Shown: positions 44,455 to 52,526 of the stretch, one piece after another
How positions within the stretch are numbered: position 1 is the stretch's first letter
Layout: each line of letters opens with the position of its first letter
Assembly: GCA_963748405.1 (NCBI GenBank)
Contig: CAVVIT010000005.1
Span: forward strand, 558,001 to 622,000
DNA from: Fen-1273 sp963748405
Lineage (GTDB): Bacteria > Bacteroidota > Ignavibacteria > UBA10030 > UBA6906
DNA length: 64,000 bases
Direction of reading: 5' to 3'
Notes under the pieces: generated by a model
Told to the model about the DNA's origin: nothing
The model's input: the letters and a program-made list of their open reading frames with translations, nothing else
Databases searched by the model: none
Program-made: the position numbers and the translations under genes

Positions 44455-45723
44455 TCAGGAGGCCTGACCGGGGGACCCGGCGGCCGGTTTGTGGGCCTCT
44501 TCAACCTTCACTTTGGCGCCGTCCTCGAGCTCCCGGTTGATGGCCTTGTAGCTTCCCGAAACGACCTGCGCGCCCTCGGACAGCCCGTCGACGATCTCGA
44601 CGTACTGGTCGCTCGCAATGCCGCGCTTCACGGGGACCGCCTTGGCCACGCCGTTGTCCACCACGAACACGATTTCCTTCGGCTTGTTCTCGTTCTTCGC
44701 CTTCTGCGACTGCCCGGAGGCGAGCACCATGCCGCTCTGGCCGTCGGTCGGTCCCTGCTTCACGTCCATCTTGGGCGCGCGGGTCGTCACCGACTGGATG
44801 GGGACGGACAGCACGTTCTGCTTCGTCACCGTCTCGATGTCCGCGGTCATGGACATCCCGGGCCGGAGGACGACCCCGGGGTCGACGATGCGCATCTTCA
44901 CGGTGAAATTGGTGACTTCTTCCTGCGTGCCGAGGTTCTTCGAGGTGCCCGTGTTCGCGATCTCGTACACCACGGCGTTCACCTTCCTGTCGGGGAACGC
45001 GTCGATGGAGATGCGGGCCGTGTCACCCACATGGACCAGGACCACGTCGTTCTCGCTGACGTCGACCTGCGCCTCCATCTTCGAGAGATCGGCCACGGTC
45101 ATCACGTTCGTCCCCTGGAACTGCTGCGTGCCCAGGACGCGCTCGCCGAGCTGGTTGTTCAGCTGGCTGATCGTTCCGTCCATCGGGGCCGTGATCGTCG
45201 TCTTCCTCAGGCTTTCTTCGGCCTGGTTGAGCGAGGCTTCCGCCTGCGCGTACGCGGCCTTCGCGCCGTCATACGTCGAGAGCGCCAGGTCGAAGTCGGA
45301 CTGCGCAATCAGGCCCTTTTCCATCAGCCCCTGCGCCCTCCGGTAATCCGCTTCCGCCTTCACGAGCGAGGCTTTGACCTGCAGGAGCGCCGCCTTGAAC
45401 TGGTCCCGCTGCGCGACGTAGATGTCGGGTTTGATCTTCAGGAGAATGTCCCCCTTCTTCACCTGGTATCCTTCCTTCACGGGAAGGGACACGATCTCCC
45501 CGCTCACCTCGGGGGAGATCTGGGCGTGCACGGTCGGCTGGATTTTTCCCGTCGCCGTGACGATCTGCGTGAGCGTCCTCGACGTCACTTTCTCTACGTT
45601 GACCGCGAGGACGGGTTCCTTCTTGCTGCCGAGGAAGACGGTCAACCCGAGGGCAATCACCACAAGGGCGATGATCGAAATGATGATCAGTTTCTTCCGC
45701 GACTTCTTCCCGTTCGTTGCCAT
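44455..45723 (-). CDS. MacA/HlyD-like periplasmic adaptor
   Basis: The 422-residue protein starts at the ATG at 45721-45723 after AAGGAGCCAGGAG; an upstream in-frame ATG is less likely. One N-terminal anchor (KKLIIISIIALVVIALGLTVFL) is followed by a lipoyl half (ATGKIQPTVHAQISPEVSGE), a coiled hairpin (about 100-170), the other lipoyl half (KTTITAPMDGTISQLN), a beta barrel (VHVGDTARISIDAFP) and a membrane-proximal domain. It links the permeases to TolC, as MacA does. The C-terminus (about 340-422) has a Q/K-rich stretch and an extra charged tail. Confidence 0.92.
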   Translation of the reverse strand: MATNGKKSRKKLIIISIIALVVIALGLTVFLGSKKEPVLAVNVEKVTSRTLTQIVTATGKIQPTVHAQISPEVSGEIVSLPVKEGYQVKKGDILLKIKPDIYVAQRDQFKAALLQVKASLVKAEADYRRAQGLMEKGLIAQSDFDLALSTYDGAKAAYAQAEASLNQAEESLRKTTITAPMDGTISQLNNQLGERVLGTQQFQGTNVMTVADLSKMEAQVDVSENDVVLVHVGDTARISIDAFPDRKVNAVVYEIANTGTSKNLGTQEEVTNFTVKMRIVDPGVVLRPGMSMTADIETVTKQNVLSVPIQSVTTRAPKMDVKQGPTDGQSGMVLASGQSQKAKNENKPKEIVFVVDNGVAKAVPVKRGIASDQYVEIVDGLSEGAQVVSGSYKAINRELEDGAKVKVEEAHKPAAGSPGQAS

Positions 45724-45763
45724 TCTCCTGGCTCCTTGATTAGTGTGCACCACGGGCGTACGT

Positions 45764-47116
45764 TCAGTACGACCGTTCACCGATGATGTAGTCGACGTTC
45801 TTCTTCGCCGTGATGTAATTGTAGACAGAGTTCACAAGATTCACCTGCGCCTGCACGAGCCCCGCATTGGCGGTCAGCAGGTCCAGGAGCGTGCCCGCCC
45901 CCAGGTTGTATTTTTCTTCCGCGATCTTCCTGTCTTCCGTCGCGGATTTGAGTCCCTTCTGGCTCACTTCGTACTGTTTCCGGCCCGCGTCGAAATCCAG
46001 GAGGGCCTTCTTCAGCTGGTCGTAGATGTCGCGCTCCGTCTGGGTCACGGTGATCTCCGCGATCCGCCGGTTTGCGATGGCCGACTGCACGTTGGCGTTG
46101 GTATTGAAGCCGTCGAAGAGCGTCCAGGAGATCCTGATCCCCCAGTTGATCGTCTTGCTGTCGGAAAGATTCGCCAGGGCATCGGCAGTCCCGAGCGAAT
46201 AACCCGCCGACGCGTTGACGGACGGGAAATACGTGCTCTTCGCCGACGTCACCCCCGACTCCGCGGCGTTGTACATATCAACCGCACTCCTGTAGTCCGG
46301 CCTGGACACGAGCGAGCGCTTCTGAAGGTCCGCGAAATTCTTGTACAGTGCGGCAGTGGAATCCAGCTCTTCGGGTGTGATCGTGAGAGAGATCGTCGGA
46401 TCAGTGAACGTGTAATCCGAGCCGACGTTGAGCCCGATCAGGTCAACAAGGTCGGCCTTCGACTTATCATACGTCACCTGCGCCTGGATGAGGGCGAATT
46501 CATCGGCGGCGACGACGGACTGCTGGCGGTACACGTCGGCCTGCGCGGCGGCGCCGACCCGGGCGGATTCGGTGATCCGTTCAAGCTGGCGATTGTCACG
46601 CTTCAGGTTTTCGTCGGCGACCTTGACAAGCTGGTCGTTGCGGAGGATGTTCAGGTACGCGCTCTCGGTCTGGTAGACGATTGACTGCCGGGTCCTCGAG
46701 GCTGTTTCCTCGGCGGAGACGGACCTTGAGCTTGCGGCGCCGACCTGTCCCTGGCGGTTGAACCCGTCAAAGAGCGTCAGGTTGGCGCTGACCCCGCTCC
46801 CGAACTGATTGATCGTGTTTTTGCTCGGAGGGAGGACGAACGTGCCTCCTCCGATGCTCGTCGTCGAACTTGCGGCATGGTCCGTCGCGTACCGGTTCCA
46901 CGAGCCCGACGCGGAGATGCTGGGGAGGTATCCGCCGTAGGCGGAGGTGACCGCGGCCTGTGCGGAGCCGACGTTCGCATCGGCCTGCACAATACTCAGG
47001 TTGTGCTGGAGTGCGACCTGCGTCGCCTGGTCGAGCGTCATATTGTTGGATTGACCGTAGAGAAACGGGGCGCAAAGCGCGGCCGCGGTCATTGTGACTG
47101 CCTTGAAGAATCGCAT
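45764..47116 (-). CDS. TolC-family outer-membrane efflux protein
   Basis: The 450-residue protein starts at the ATG at 47114-47116 after AGGAGC, with a signal peptide (FFKAVTMTAAALCAPFLYG). Alternating coiled hairpins and beta segments follow: MTLDQATQVALQHNLSIVQA, SAQAAVTSAYGGYLPSISAS, RIAEITVTQTERDIYDQLKK and KYNLGAGTLLDLLTANAGL. It is the outer-membrane duct of the four-permease exporter and the first gene of that operon. Two direct repeats (ACGGTAC) lie 28-48 bases upstream. Confidence 0.92.
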   Translation of the reverse strand: MRFFKAVTMTAAALCAPFLYGQSNNMTLDQATQVALQHNLSIVQADANVGSAQAAVTSAYGGYLPSISASGSWNRYATDHAASSTTSIGGGTFVLPPSKNTINQFGSGVSANLTLFDGFNRQGQVGAASSRSVSAEETASRTRQSIVYQTESAYLNILRNDQLVKVADENLKRDNRQLERITESARVGAAAQADVYRQQSVVAADEFALIQAQVTYDKSKADLVDLIGLNVGSDYTFTDPTISLTITPEELDSTAALYKNFADLQKRSLVSRPDYRSAVDMYNAAESGVTSAKSTYFPSVNASAGYSLGTADALANLSDSKTINWGIRISWTLFDGFNTNANVQSAIANRRIAEITVTQTERDIYDQLKKALLDFDAGRKQYEVSQKGLKSATEDRKIAEEKYNLGAGTLLDLLTANAGLVQAQVNLVNSVYNYITAKKNVDYIIGERSY

Positions 47117-47192
47117 AAATTGCTCCTGGGATGGCGGTTGCTGACGGTACTTCTTTAACGGTACGTTCAATTGAAAGTTTCAGGAAAAAACG

Positions 47193-48614
47193 TCAAAAGC
47201 GGGCATTCTGAGCCAGTATCCCGTCTTTGATGGAAAGGAGGTACGCAAGGGCGGCTTCGTGCTCGTTGGGTATCCTTCCGTCGAGAATTGCCTCTTCGAT
47301 CGCCTTCTTCAACGCTCCGACACCCCTCCCCGGTTCGATGCCGCAGACGGCCATAATCTCGTCCCCCCGGACCGGGGGCTGCCAGTTCCGCAGCCGGTCC
47401 CTTTCTTCCACCTCCACGATCTTCTTCGCGACGAGCTCGTAGTTCTCCCTGTACCGGGCGACGAGGACGGGGTTTTTCGACGTGATATCGGCGCGGCAGA
47501 GTATCATCAGATCATCAATGTCGTTTCCGGTCTCGAACACCAGCCTCCGGACGGCGGAATCCGTCACGCCGTCATCGACGAGCGCCATCGGGCGGAGGTG
47601 GAGGCGCACGAGTTTTTCCACGTAGGGGAGGTGTTCCTGCGGAAGCTTGAGCTTCTGGAAAATCCGCTTCATCATCCGCGCGCCGATCTCCTCGTGGCCG
47701 TGGAACGTCCACCCGGTACCTTCCTTGAACGCCTTCGTCCTGGGCTTGGCGATATCGTGGACGAGCGCCGCAAACCGGAGCCAGAGATTGGCGGAGGCAA
47801 GGGCCACGTTGTCCACCACGGTGCAGGTGTGGAGAAAGACATCCTTGTGGTGGTGATCCCTCCGCTGGTCGACCCCCGACATCTGCGCGATTTCGGGGAA
47901 GACGATCTGGAGAAGGCCCGTGTCAAACATCAGCCGCAGCCCTACGGAGGGAACCGGGGTGCCGAGGACCTTCAGGAATTCCTCGGATATCCTCTCTCCG
48001 GCGACAATCGCGAGCCGGTCCTTCATCCGCACGATCGCCTCGAGAACCGGCGGGTGTATCCCGAAGCCGATCTGCGAGGCGAAACGGACCGCCCGCATCA
48101 TGCGGAGAGGATCGTCATCGAACGTCTTTTCGGGATCCAGCGGGGTACGCAGCAGTTTCTTCGCCAGGTCCTCCCTCCCCCCCAGCGGATCGTGGAGGAG
48201 GCCGTAGGATGTCCGGTTCAGAGAAGCCGCCATCGCGTTGACGGTGAAATCCCTCCTGAGGAGGTCCTCCGCGAGCGTCCCCGGGGCGACCGAGGGGTTG
48301 CGCGAGAGGGGATCGTACCGTTCTTTCCTGGCCCCCACGAATTCCACTTTCCCGCCGGCGACGGGAACCATCGCGGTGCCGAACCGCTCAAACGCCACGA
48401 CGGTCTCCGCCCCCATCTCCCGCGCCGCCGCGCGCGCGAAAGCGATGCCGTCCCCCATCACAAGGACATCGATGTCCCCACCGCCCCTTCCCAGGAGCAG
48501 ATCACGCACGTACCCCCCGACGACAAACGCCTCGGTGCCGACCCGGTCCGCGACGACCCCGATCGTCGCAAGGAGCGGGTGCTCCAGCGCAATATGCTCC
48601 CCCGCGTTCTCCAT
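47193..48614 (-). CDS. cca: CCA-adding tRNA nucleotidyltransferase with HD domain
   Basis: The ATG at 48612-48614 overlaps the oxidoreductase stop (TGATG) and yields 473 residues. The head domain has VVGGYVRDLLLGRGGGDIDVLV, the G-G-x-D-x-D metal site, then RRDFTVNAMAASL and DPLRMMRAVRFASQIGF, with RNA-binding helices after. From about residue 265 an HD domain is visible (HHKDVFLHTCTVVDNVA, LVHDIAKPRTKAF). This adds or repairs the 3' CCA. Most tRNAs in this window lack an encoded CCA, which fits the need for this enzyme. It could instead be a poly(A) polymerase; the short, HD-bearing form favours CCA addition. Confidence 0.9.
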   Translation of the reverse strand: MENAGEHIALEHPLLATIGVVADRVGTEAFVVGGYVRDLLLGRGGGDIDVLVMGDGIAFARAAAREMGAETVVAFERFGTAMVPVAGGKVEFVGARKERYDPLSRNPSVAPGTLAEDLLRRDFTVNAMAASLNRTSYGLLHDPLGGREDLAKKLLRTPLDPEKTFDDDPLRMMRAVRFASQIGFGIHPPVLEAIVRMKDRLAIVAGERISEEFLKVLGTPVPSVGLRLMFDTGLLQIVFPEIAQMSGVDQRRDHHHKDVFLHTCTVVDNVALASANLWLRFAALVHDIAKPRTKAFKEGTGWTFHGHEEIGARMMKRIFQKLKLPQEHLPYVEKLVRLHLRPMALVDDGVTDSAVRRLVFETGNDIDDLMILCRADITSKNPVLVARYRENYELVAKKIVEVEERDRLRNWQPPVRGDEIMAVCGIEPGRGVGALKKAIEEAILDGRIPNEHEAALAYLLSIKDGILAQNARF

Positions 48615-49606
48615 CACATCGCGAATGACTGCTGGCTGATTTTTTCCATGATCGTGTTCGCCACTTCCAGCGCCCGCCTGCCGTCTTCGCCGCTGACGAC
48701 CGGCCGGGATCCCGACCTGATCGTTCCCGCGAACAGCTCCAGCTCGTACCGCAGGGCGTTCACCTCTTTCACCTCCGGGAGCTCGTAGACGATCTTCCGC
48801 CTGTGCTTCCCCGAGCCGAGCTCGCCGAGCATCATCGTTCCCTTCACGTCCGGTTCGTCCTCGCCGACAAGGCGGAACACCTCGGCCACCCCCTCGGAGA
48901 AATCGATCGAGATATACCCGCTTTTCTGGAACAGGCGCATTTTCCGCATCTTTCTCTGGGAAATGCGGCTCGCGGTCACGTTCGCCACGCATCCGTTCTC
49001 GAACTGAATTCTCGCGTTGGCGATGTCCACGCTGTCCGACACGACCGCCACGCCGTTCGCTTCGACGGCGCGGACCGGGGAACGGACGAACGTGAGGATC
49101 AGGTCGATGTCGTGGATCATGAGATCGAGGACGACGCCGACGTCGGTGCCCCGCGGATTGAACTGGGCCAGGCGGTGCGATTCGACGAACATGGGAGCGA
49201 TCTGGTACTTCTCCAGCGCGAGTATGGCGGGGTTGAACCGCTCGATGTGCCCCACCTGGATGAGAAGCCCCCGGTCCGACGCCGCGCGGCAGAGCGTGTC
49301 CGCCTCTGCGACCGACGCGGTGATCGGCTTTTCCACGAACACGTGCCTGCCCCGCTCCAGGGCCTTCAGGGCGACGGCGCAGTGCGCGTTCGTGCTCGTG
49401 GCGACGGTGACGGCATCGACGGAGCCGAGCAGCGTTTCCAGATCCGCCGCCGCAGGGACTCCGTACTGCCCCGCGACGGATTCCGCCCTGCCCGGGTCGG
49501 CGTCAAAGACCCCGGCGAGCCGGACGCCGGGCATATCCGAAAGCATCTTCGCGTGCAGAGCGCCGAGATGGCCGACGCCGATGACGCCTATGCGCAGTGG
49601 TTCCAC
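48614..49606 (-). CDS. Gfo/Idh/MocA-family oxidoreductase
   Basis: The 330-residue protein starts at GTG 49606 after TGGAG; the frame is open further upstream. It has the N-terminal Rossmann motif RIGVIGVGHLGALHAK, the conserved EKP (HVFVEKPITASVAEA), and the second-domain segments QVGHIERFNPAI and DLMIHDIDLILTFV, with a catalytic HD-type pair. The family dehydrogenates sugars or inositols; the VGHIERFNPA block is frequent in the UDP-sugar 3-dehydrogenase group. The neighbours give no clue to the substrate. It overlaps the CCA-adding gene. Confidence 0.87.
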   Translation of the reverse strand: MEPLRIGVIGVGHLGALHAKMLSDMPGVRLAGVFDADPGRAESVAGQYGVPAAADLETLLGSVDAVTVATSTNAHCAVALKALERGRHVFVEKPITASVAEADTLCRAASDRGLLIQVGHIERFNPAILALEKYQIAPMFVESHRLAQFNPRGTDVGVVLDLMIHDIDLILTFVRSPVRAVEANGVAVVSDSVDIANARIQFENGCVANVTASRISQRKMRKMRLFQKSGYISIDFSEGVAEVFRLVGEDEPDVKGTMMLGELGSGKHRRKIVYELPEVKEVNALRYELELFAGTIRSGSRPVVSGEDGRRALEVANTIMEKISQQSFAM

Positions 49607-49637
49607 GTGGGCTCCAGTGGGTGTTGATCGTGTGACG

Positions 49638-50348
49638 TTACCCGCCGCCGGGAACATAGCGGACGTCGTTCTTCAGCCAGGCGAGCAGTCCCCCGACCTC
49701 GTGGAACACCGCATCGGCCCCGGCGCGCGCAACGCGCTCCCGGTCGTACGAGTCCCAGAGGACGGCGACGGGCACCGCGCCCGCGCCCCTGGACGCCGCG
49801 ATGTCCCCCACGGCATCCCCCACCATCAGGACTTCGGAGGGGGCGAGGGCGTAGGCATCGATGAACTTGCGGATCCCCTCCGGGTCCGGCTTGTGGCGGA
49901 CGACGTCGTTCCCCGAGACGATCATGTCGAAATATCCGGCGATCCCGAGGGCCTCGAGCGTGATCATCGCCGTCCGCCTCCCTTTCCCCGTGAACACCCC
50001 CAGGGGGATGCCGCGCGTATCGAGAAACGCCAGGACGTCCCCCATCCCCTCGTGGAGGGCGGCCATCGTGCCGTGGTGTCCCCGGTAGAATTCGCAGAGG
50101 TCGTCCATTGCCGCGTCGATGTGCTCCTCCCCGACGATGGGAACGAGCGCGCCTTCCTCCGGCGGACCGAAAAGGGCGATGATATCCCGGGGTTCGTACG
50201 TCCTGTGCGTGTACTTGGCGGCGATGTAGTTGAACGTCGCAAAAATGAGCTCGTTCGTCCTCGTCAATGTCCCGTCGATGTCGAAGAGCACGCCGCCGAC
50301 ATTCCGGAGGCCGCCGGCGGAGGGTGCAGTCATGTTGAAGTTGTCCAT
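49638..50348 (-). CDS. HAD-family phosphatase
   Basis: The 236-residue protein has motif I FDIDGTLTRTN (DxDGT) at about 22-32, a helical cap (35-105), motif II in VFTGKGRR, motif III in VRHKPDPEGIRKF and motif IV in VLMVGDAVGDIAAS. The pattern resembles phosphoglycolate phosphatase and pyrophosphatase-type HADs. The annotated ATG lies 8 bases after a strong -10 box, so the mRNA may be leaderless; the in-frame ATG at 50333 (MTAPSAGG) is the alternative. It heads the HAD-oxidoreductase-cca group. Substrate is not predictable. Confidence 0.87.
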   Translation of the reverse strand: MDNFNMTAPSAGGLRNVGGVLFDIDGTLTRTNELIFATFNYIAAKYTHRTYEPRDIIALFGPPEEGALVPIVGEEHIDAAMDDLCEFYRGHHGTMAALHEGMGDVLAFLDTRGIPLGVFTGKGRRTAMITLEALGIAGYFDMIVSGNDVVRHKPDPEGIRKFIDAYALAPSEVLMVGDAVGDIAASRGAGAVPVAVLWDSYDRERVARAGADAVFHEVGGLLAWLKNDVRYVPGGG

Positions 50349-50356
50349 AGCCTTTA

Positions 50357-50385
50357 AATATACCCATCTGCCGGTCGAATTTCAA
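50357..50385 (-). promoter_or_regulatory. Promoter of the HAD phosphatase operon
   Basis: On the minus strand TTGAAA (50385-50380), 17 bases, TATATT (50362-50357). The start ATG follows only 8 bases after the -10, which predicts a transcript with little or no leader. Confidence 0.7.
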
Positions 50386-50409
50386 CGAACGCGGGCCTAC
50401 GGGAGCGTG

Positions 50410-50438
50410 TTGCAATTCGCGGTGCATTGTGATAACTT
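50410..50438 (+). promoter_or_regulatory. Promoter of the methyltransferase gene
   Basis: TTGCAA (50410-50415), 17 bases, TAACTT (50433-50438). The ATG at 50445 is 6 bases after the -10, about where transcription should begin, so the mRNA is predicted leaderless. Confidence 0.55.
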
Positions 50439-50444
50439 CCATTC

Positions 50445-51629
50445 ATGCACGAAGCACACCTCCCGCGACAGGTCATACTCAAAAACAAGGAAGAGCGGCG
50501 GATCGTCGCCGGCCATCCCTGGGCATTCAGCAACGAAGTCCGTGAAACGAGGGGAAATCCCGCCCTCGGCGACGTCGTCGAACTCGTCGCCGCGAGCGGC
50601 ATCTCGCTGGGGGTCGGCCTGTATAACCCCCATTCCCTCATCGCGTTCCGACTCCTCTCCAGCACCATCGTCGAGATTGACAGGGATTTTTTCCTTGCAA
50701 AAATCTCCGCCGCCCGCGACCTCCGGGAGAAGCTGTACCCGGGGCAGACGGCATACCGGCTCGTCCACGGCGAAGGCGACTTCCTCACCGGCCTTATTAT
50801 CGACAGGTTCAACGACCAGTTCGCCGTCCAGACGTTTTCGTTCGGGATGGAGCAGCGGCTCCCGGTCATCTGCGACGTCCTGAAGGAGCTGTTCTCCCCG
50901 GCCTGCATCGTCGCCCGGAATGAGTCCCCCCTGCGCGCGCTCGAGAACCTTCCAAGCGAGCGGGCTGTTCTCTATGGTGAGCCCTCGCCGACGCTTATCG
51001 TCGAGGGAGACCTCCGGTATACCGTCGACCTGAGGGACGGGCAGAAGACGGGATTCTACCTTGACCAGCGGGAGAACAGGAGCCTGCTCGGACGGCTCAG
51101 CCGCGGAGCGGACATACTCGACGCCTTCTGCAATGACGGGGGGTTCGCGCTTTCCGCCGCACGGGGCGGGGCACGATCGGTCCTGGGGATCGACATCAGC
51201 GCCGAGGCGGTCGCCAGGGCACGCGCCAACGCCATACTCAACGGGCTCGACTCCGTGAGTTTCGATGAAGGGGATGTGTTCGAGCAACTGAAGACGCTTG
51301 CCGGATCCGGAAGGAAGTTCGACGTGGTGGTCCTCGACCCGCCGTCGTTCACGCGGAGCCGGAAAAACGTCCAGGCGGCGAAGAAGGGATACCGGACGCT
51401 TCACCTCGAGGCGTTCCCCCTGATCCCGAAGGGGGGATTGCTCATGACGGCCTCCTGCTCGCATCACATTCTCCCGGAGGTATTCCAGGAGATCGTCGAT
51501 GACGCCGCCCGCAGGGTCGGGCGGCAGCTCCAGCTCCTGGAATGGCGCGGGGCGGCCCCCGATCACCCGGTCCTTCCGTCGGTTCCCGAAACTCGCTATC
51601 TCAAGCTCGGGCTGTACCGCGTTCTCTGA
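50445..51629 (+). CDS. Class I rRNA methyltransferase, RlmI/RlmO-like
   Basis: The 394-residue protein has an N-terminal PUA domain (EERRIVAGHPWAFSNEV, about 15-75), a middle EEHEHH-type domain (about 80-170), and a Rossmann methyltransferase domain from about 200: DILDAFCNDGGFALSAARGG, VLGIDISAEAVARARANA, FDVVVLDPPSFTRSRK with the SAM-site DPPS, and MTASCSHHI with catalytic-region cysteine. RlmI methylates C5 of a 23S rRNA cytosine, which fits the cysteine; the exact target is inference. No Shine-Dalgarno sequence precedes it. The next gene follows by 34 bases. Confidence 0.9.
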   Translation: MHEAHLPRQVILKNKEERRIVAGHPWAFSNEVRETRGNPALGDVVELVAASGISLGVGLYNPHSLIAFRLLSSTIVEIDRDFFLAKISAARDLREKLYPGQTAYRLVHGEGDFLTGLIIDRFNDQFAVQTFSFGMEQRLPVICDVLKELFSPACIVARNESPLRALENLPSERAVLYGEPSPTLIVEGDLRYTVDLRDGQKTGFYLDQRENRSLLGRLSRGADILDAFCNDGGFALSAARGGARSVLGIDISAEAVARARANAILNGLDSVSFDEGDVFEQLKTLAGSGRKFDVVVLDPPSFTRSRKNVQAAKKGYRTLHLEAFPLIPKGGLLMTASCSHHILPEVFQEIVDDAARRVGRQLQLLEWRGAAPDHPVLPSVPETRYLKLGLYRVL

Positions 51630-51663
51630 TATGACGACAAGCGCCACAAGGAAAGGGGGGTTC

Positions 51664-52407
51664 ATGCACGGATTACGCGCCGCATTGCTCATCACGGCGG
51701 TCGTTCTCACCGCCGCCGGAGATCCCGCCGCCGCACAGTCACGCTCATTCCCGGGCACACCGGACAGCACCGTGCGGGGGACGACGTACGACCAGGGGGA
51801 ATACCTCAACACCTGGGGCGTCGACATCATGATCTCCACCAACGGGTTCGGACTGGGGACATTCTACAGGCGGGAGTTCACCCCCGACATGTTCGGGTTC
51901 GTCAGCTTCTCGGCGTCGGAAGCGAAAGATTCGAGAGAAATCGAACAATACGACATTTACGGCAACACGACGGTCCCCGGCAAACTGAACAGGTTCCTGG
52001 TGTTTCCGCTGATGGCCGGCGTGCAGTACAGGCTGTTCCGCGAGGACATCGTCGACACGTTCCGCCCGTACGTGAACTTCGCCGTGGGTCCCACGCTCAT
52101 TTACATGACGCCGTTCGTCGACCTCGTCCCGCAGGCGGACGGCTCTCTCGCCGTCAACGATGTCGAGTTCTTCAAGAGCTTCAGCCGGGGAACCCCCCAC
52201 TACACCGCTTCGGCGTACCTCGGATTCGGGGCGAATTTCGGCGGGGAACATTCGGGGATCTTCGGCGTGAATTTCCGGTACTACTTCACGTACCTCCTGG
52301 GCAACGGACTCCCGTCGCTCTACGACACGAACACGGGGCTGCTGGCGGGGACGAAAAACGACTTCGGCGGGTTCTTCATCACGCTGAACGTCGGGCTCGG
52401 GTATTAA
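51664..52407 (+). CDS. Outer-membrane beta-barrel-like protein
   Basis: The 247-residue protein starts at the ATG after AAGGGGGG; an in-frame ATG at 51631 is possible but lacks a ribosome site. A signal peptide (RAALLITAVVLTAAGDPAAA) leads to a protein of alternating amphipathic strands, such as TNGFGLGTFYRREFTPDMF, RPYVNFAVGPTLIYMTPF and GIFGVNFRYYFTYLLGN, ending in the aromatic strand FFITLNVGLGY. That ending is typical of an outer-membrane beta barrel. It resembles OmpA-like or porin-like small barrels but I do not recognise a family. It is 34 bases after the methyltransferase. Confidence 0.72.
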   Translation: MHGLRAALLITAVVLTAAGDPAAAQSRSFPGTPDSTVRGTTYDQGEYLNTWGVDIMISTNGFGLGTFYRREFTPDMFGFVSFSASEAKDSREIEQYDIYGNTTVPGKLNRFLVFPLMAGVQYRLFREDIVDTFRPYVNFAVGPTLIYMTPFVDLVPQADGSLAVNDVEFFKSFSRGTPHYTASAYLGFGANFGGEHSGIFGVNFRYYFTYLLGNGLPSLYDTNTGLLAGTKNDFGGFFITLNVGLGY

Positions 52408-52526
52408 TGGCGAAAGGCACTGGCACACACTCCGGAAATCCCCTTCATCCGCAGCAGTACCAATGCCTTTCTGTGTTACGGCGTGATCAACCTACAAAGT
52501 CCCCGCATTCCCGTTGGTGATGGGTG

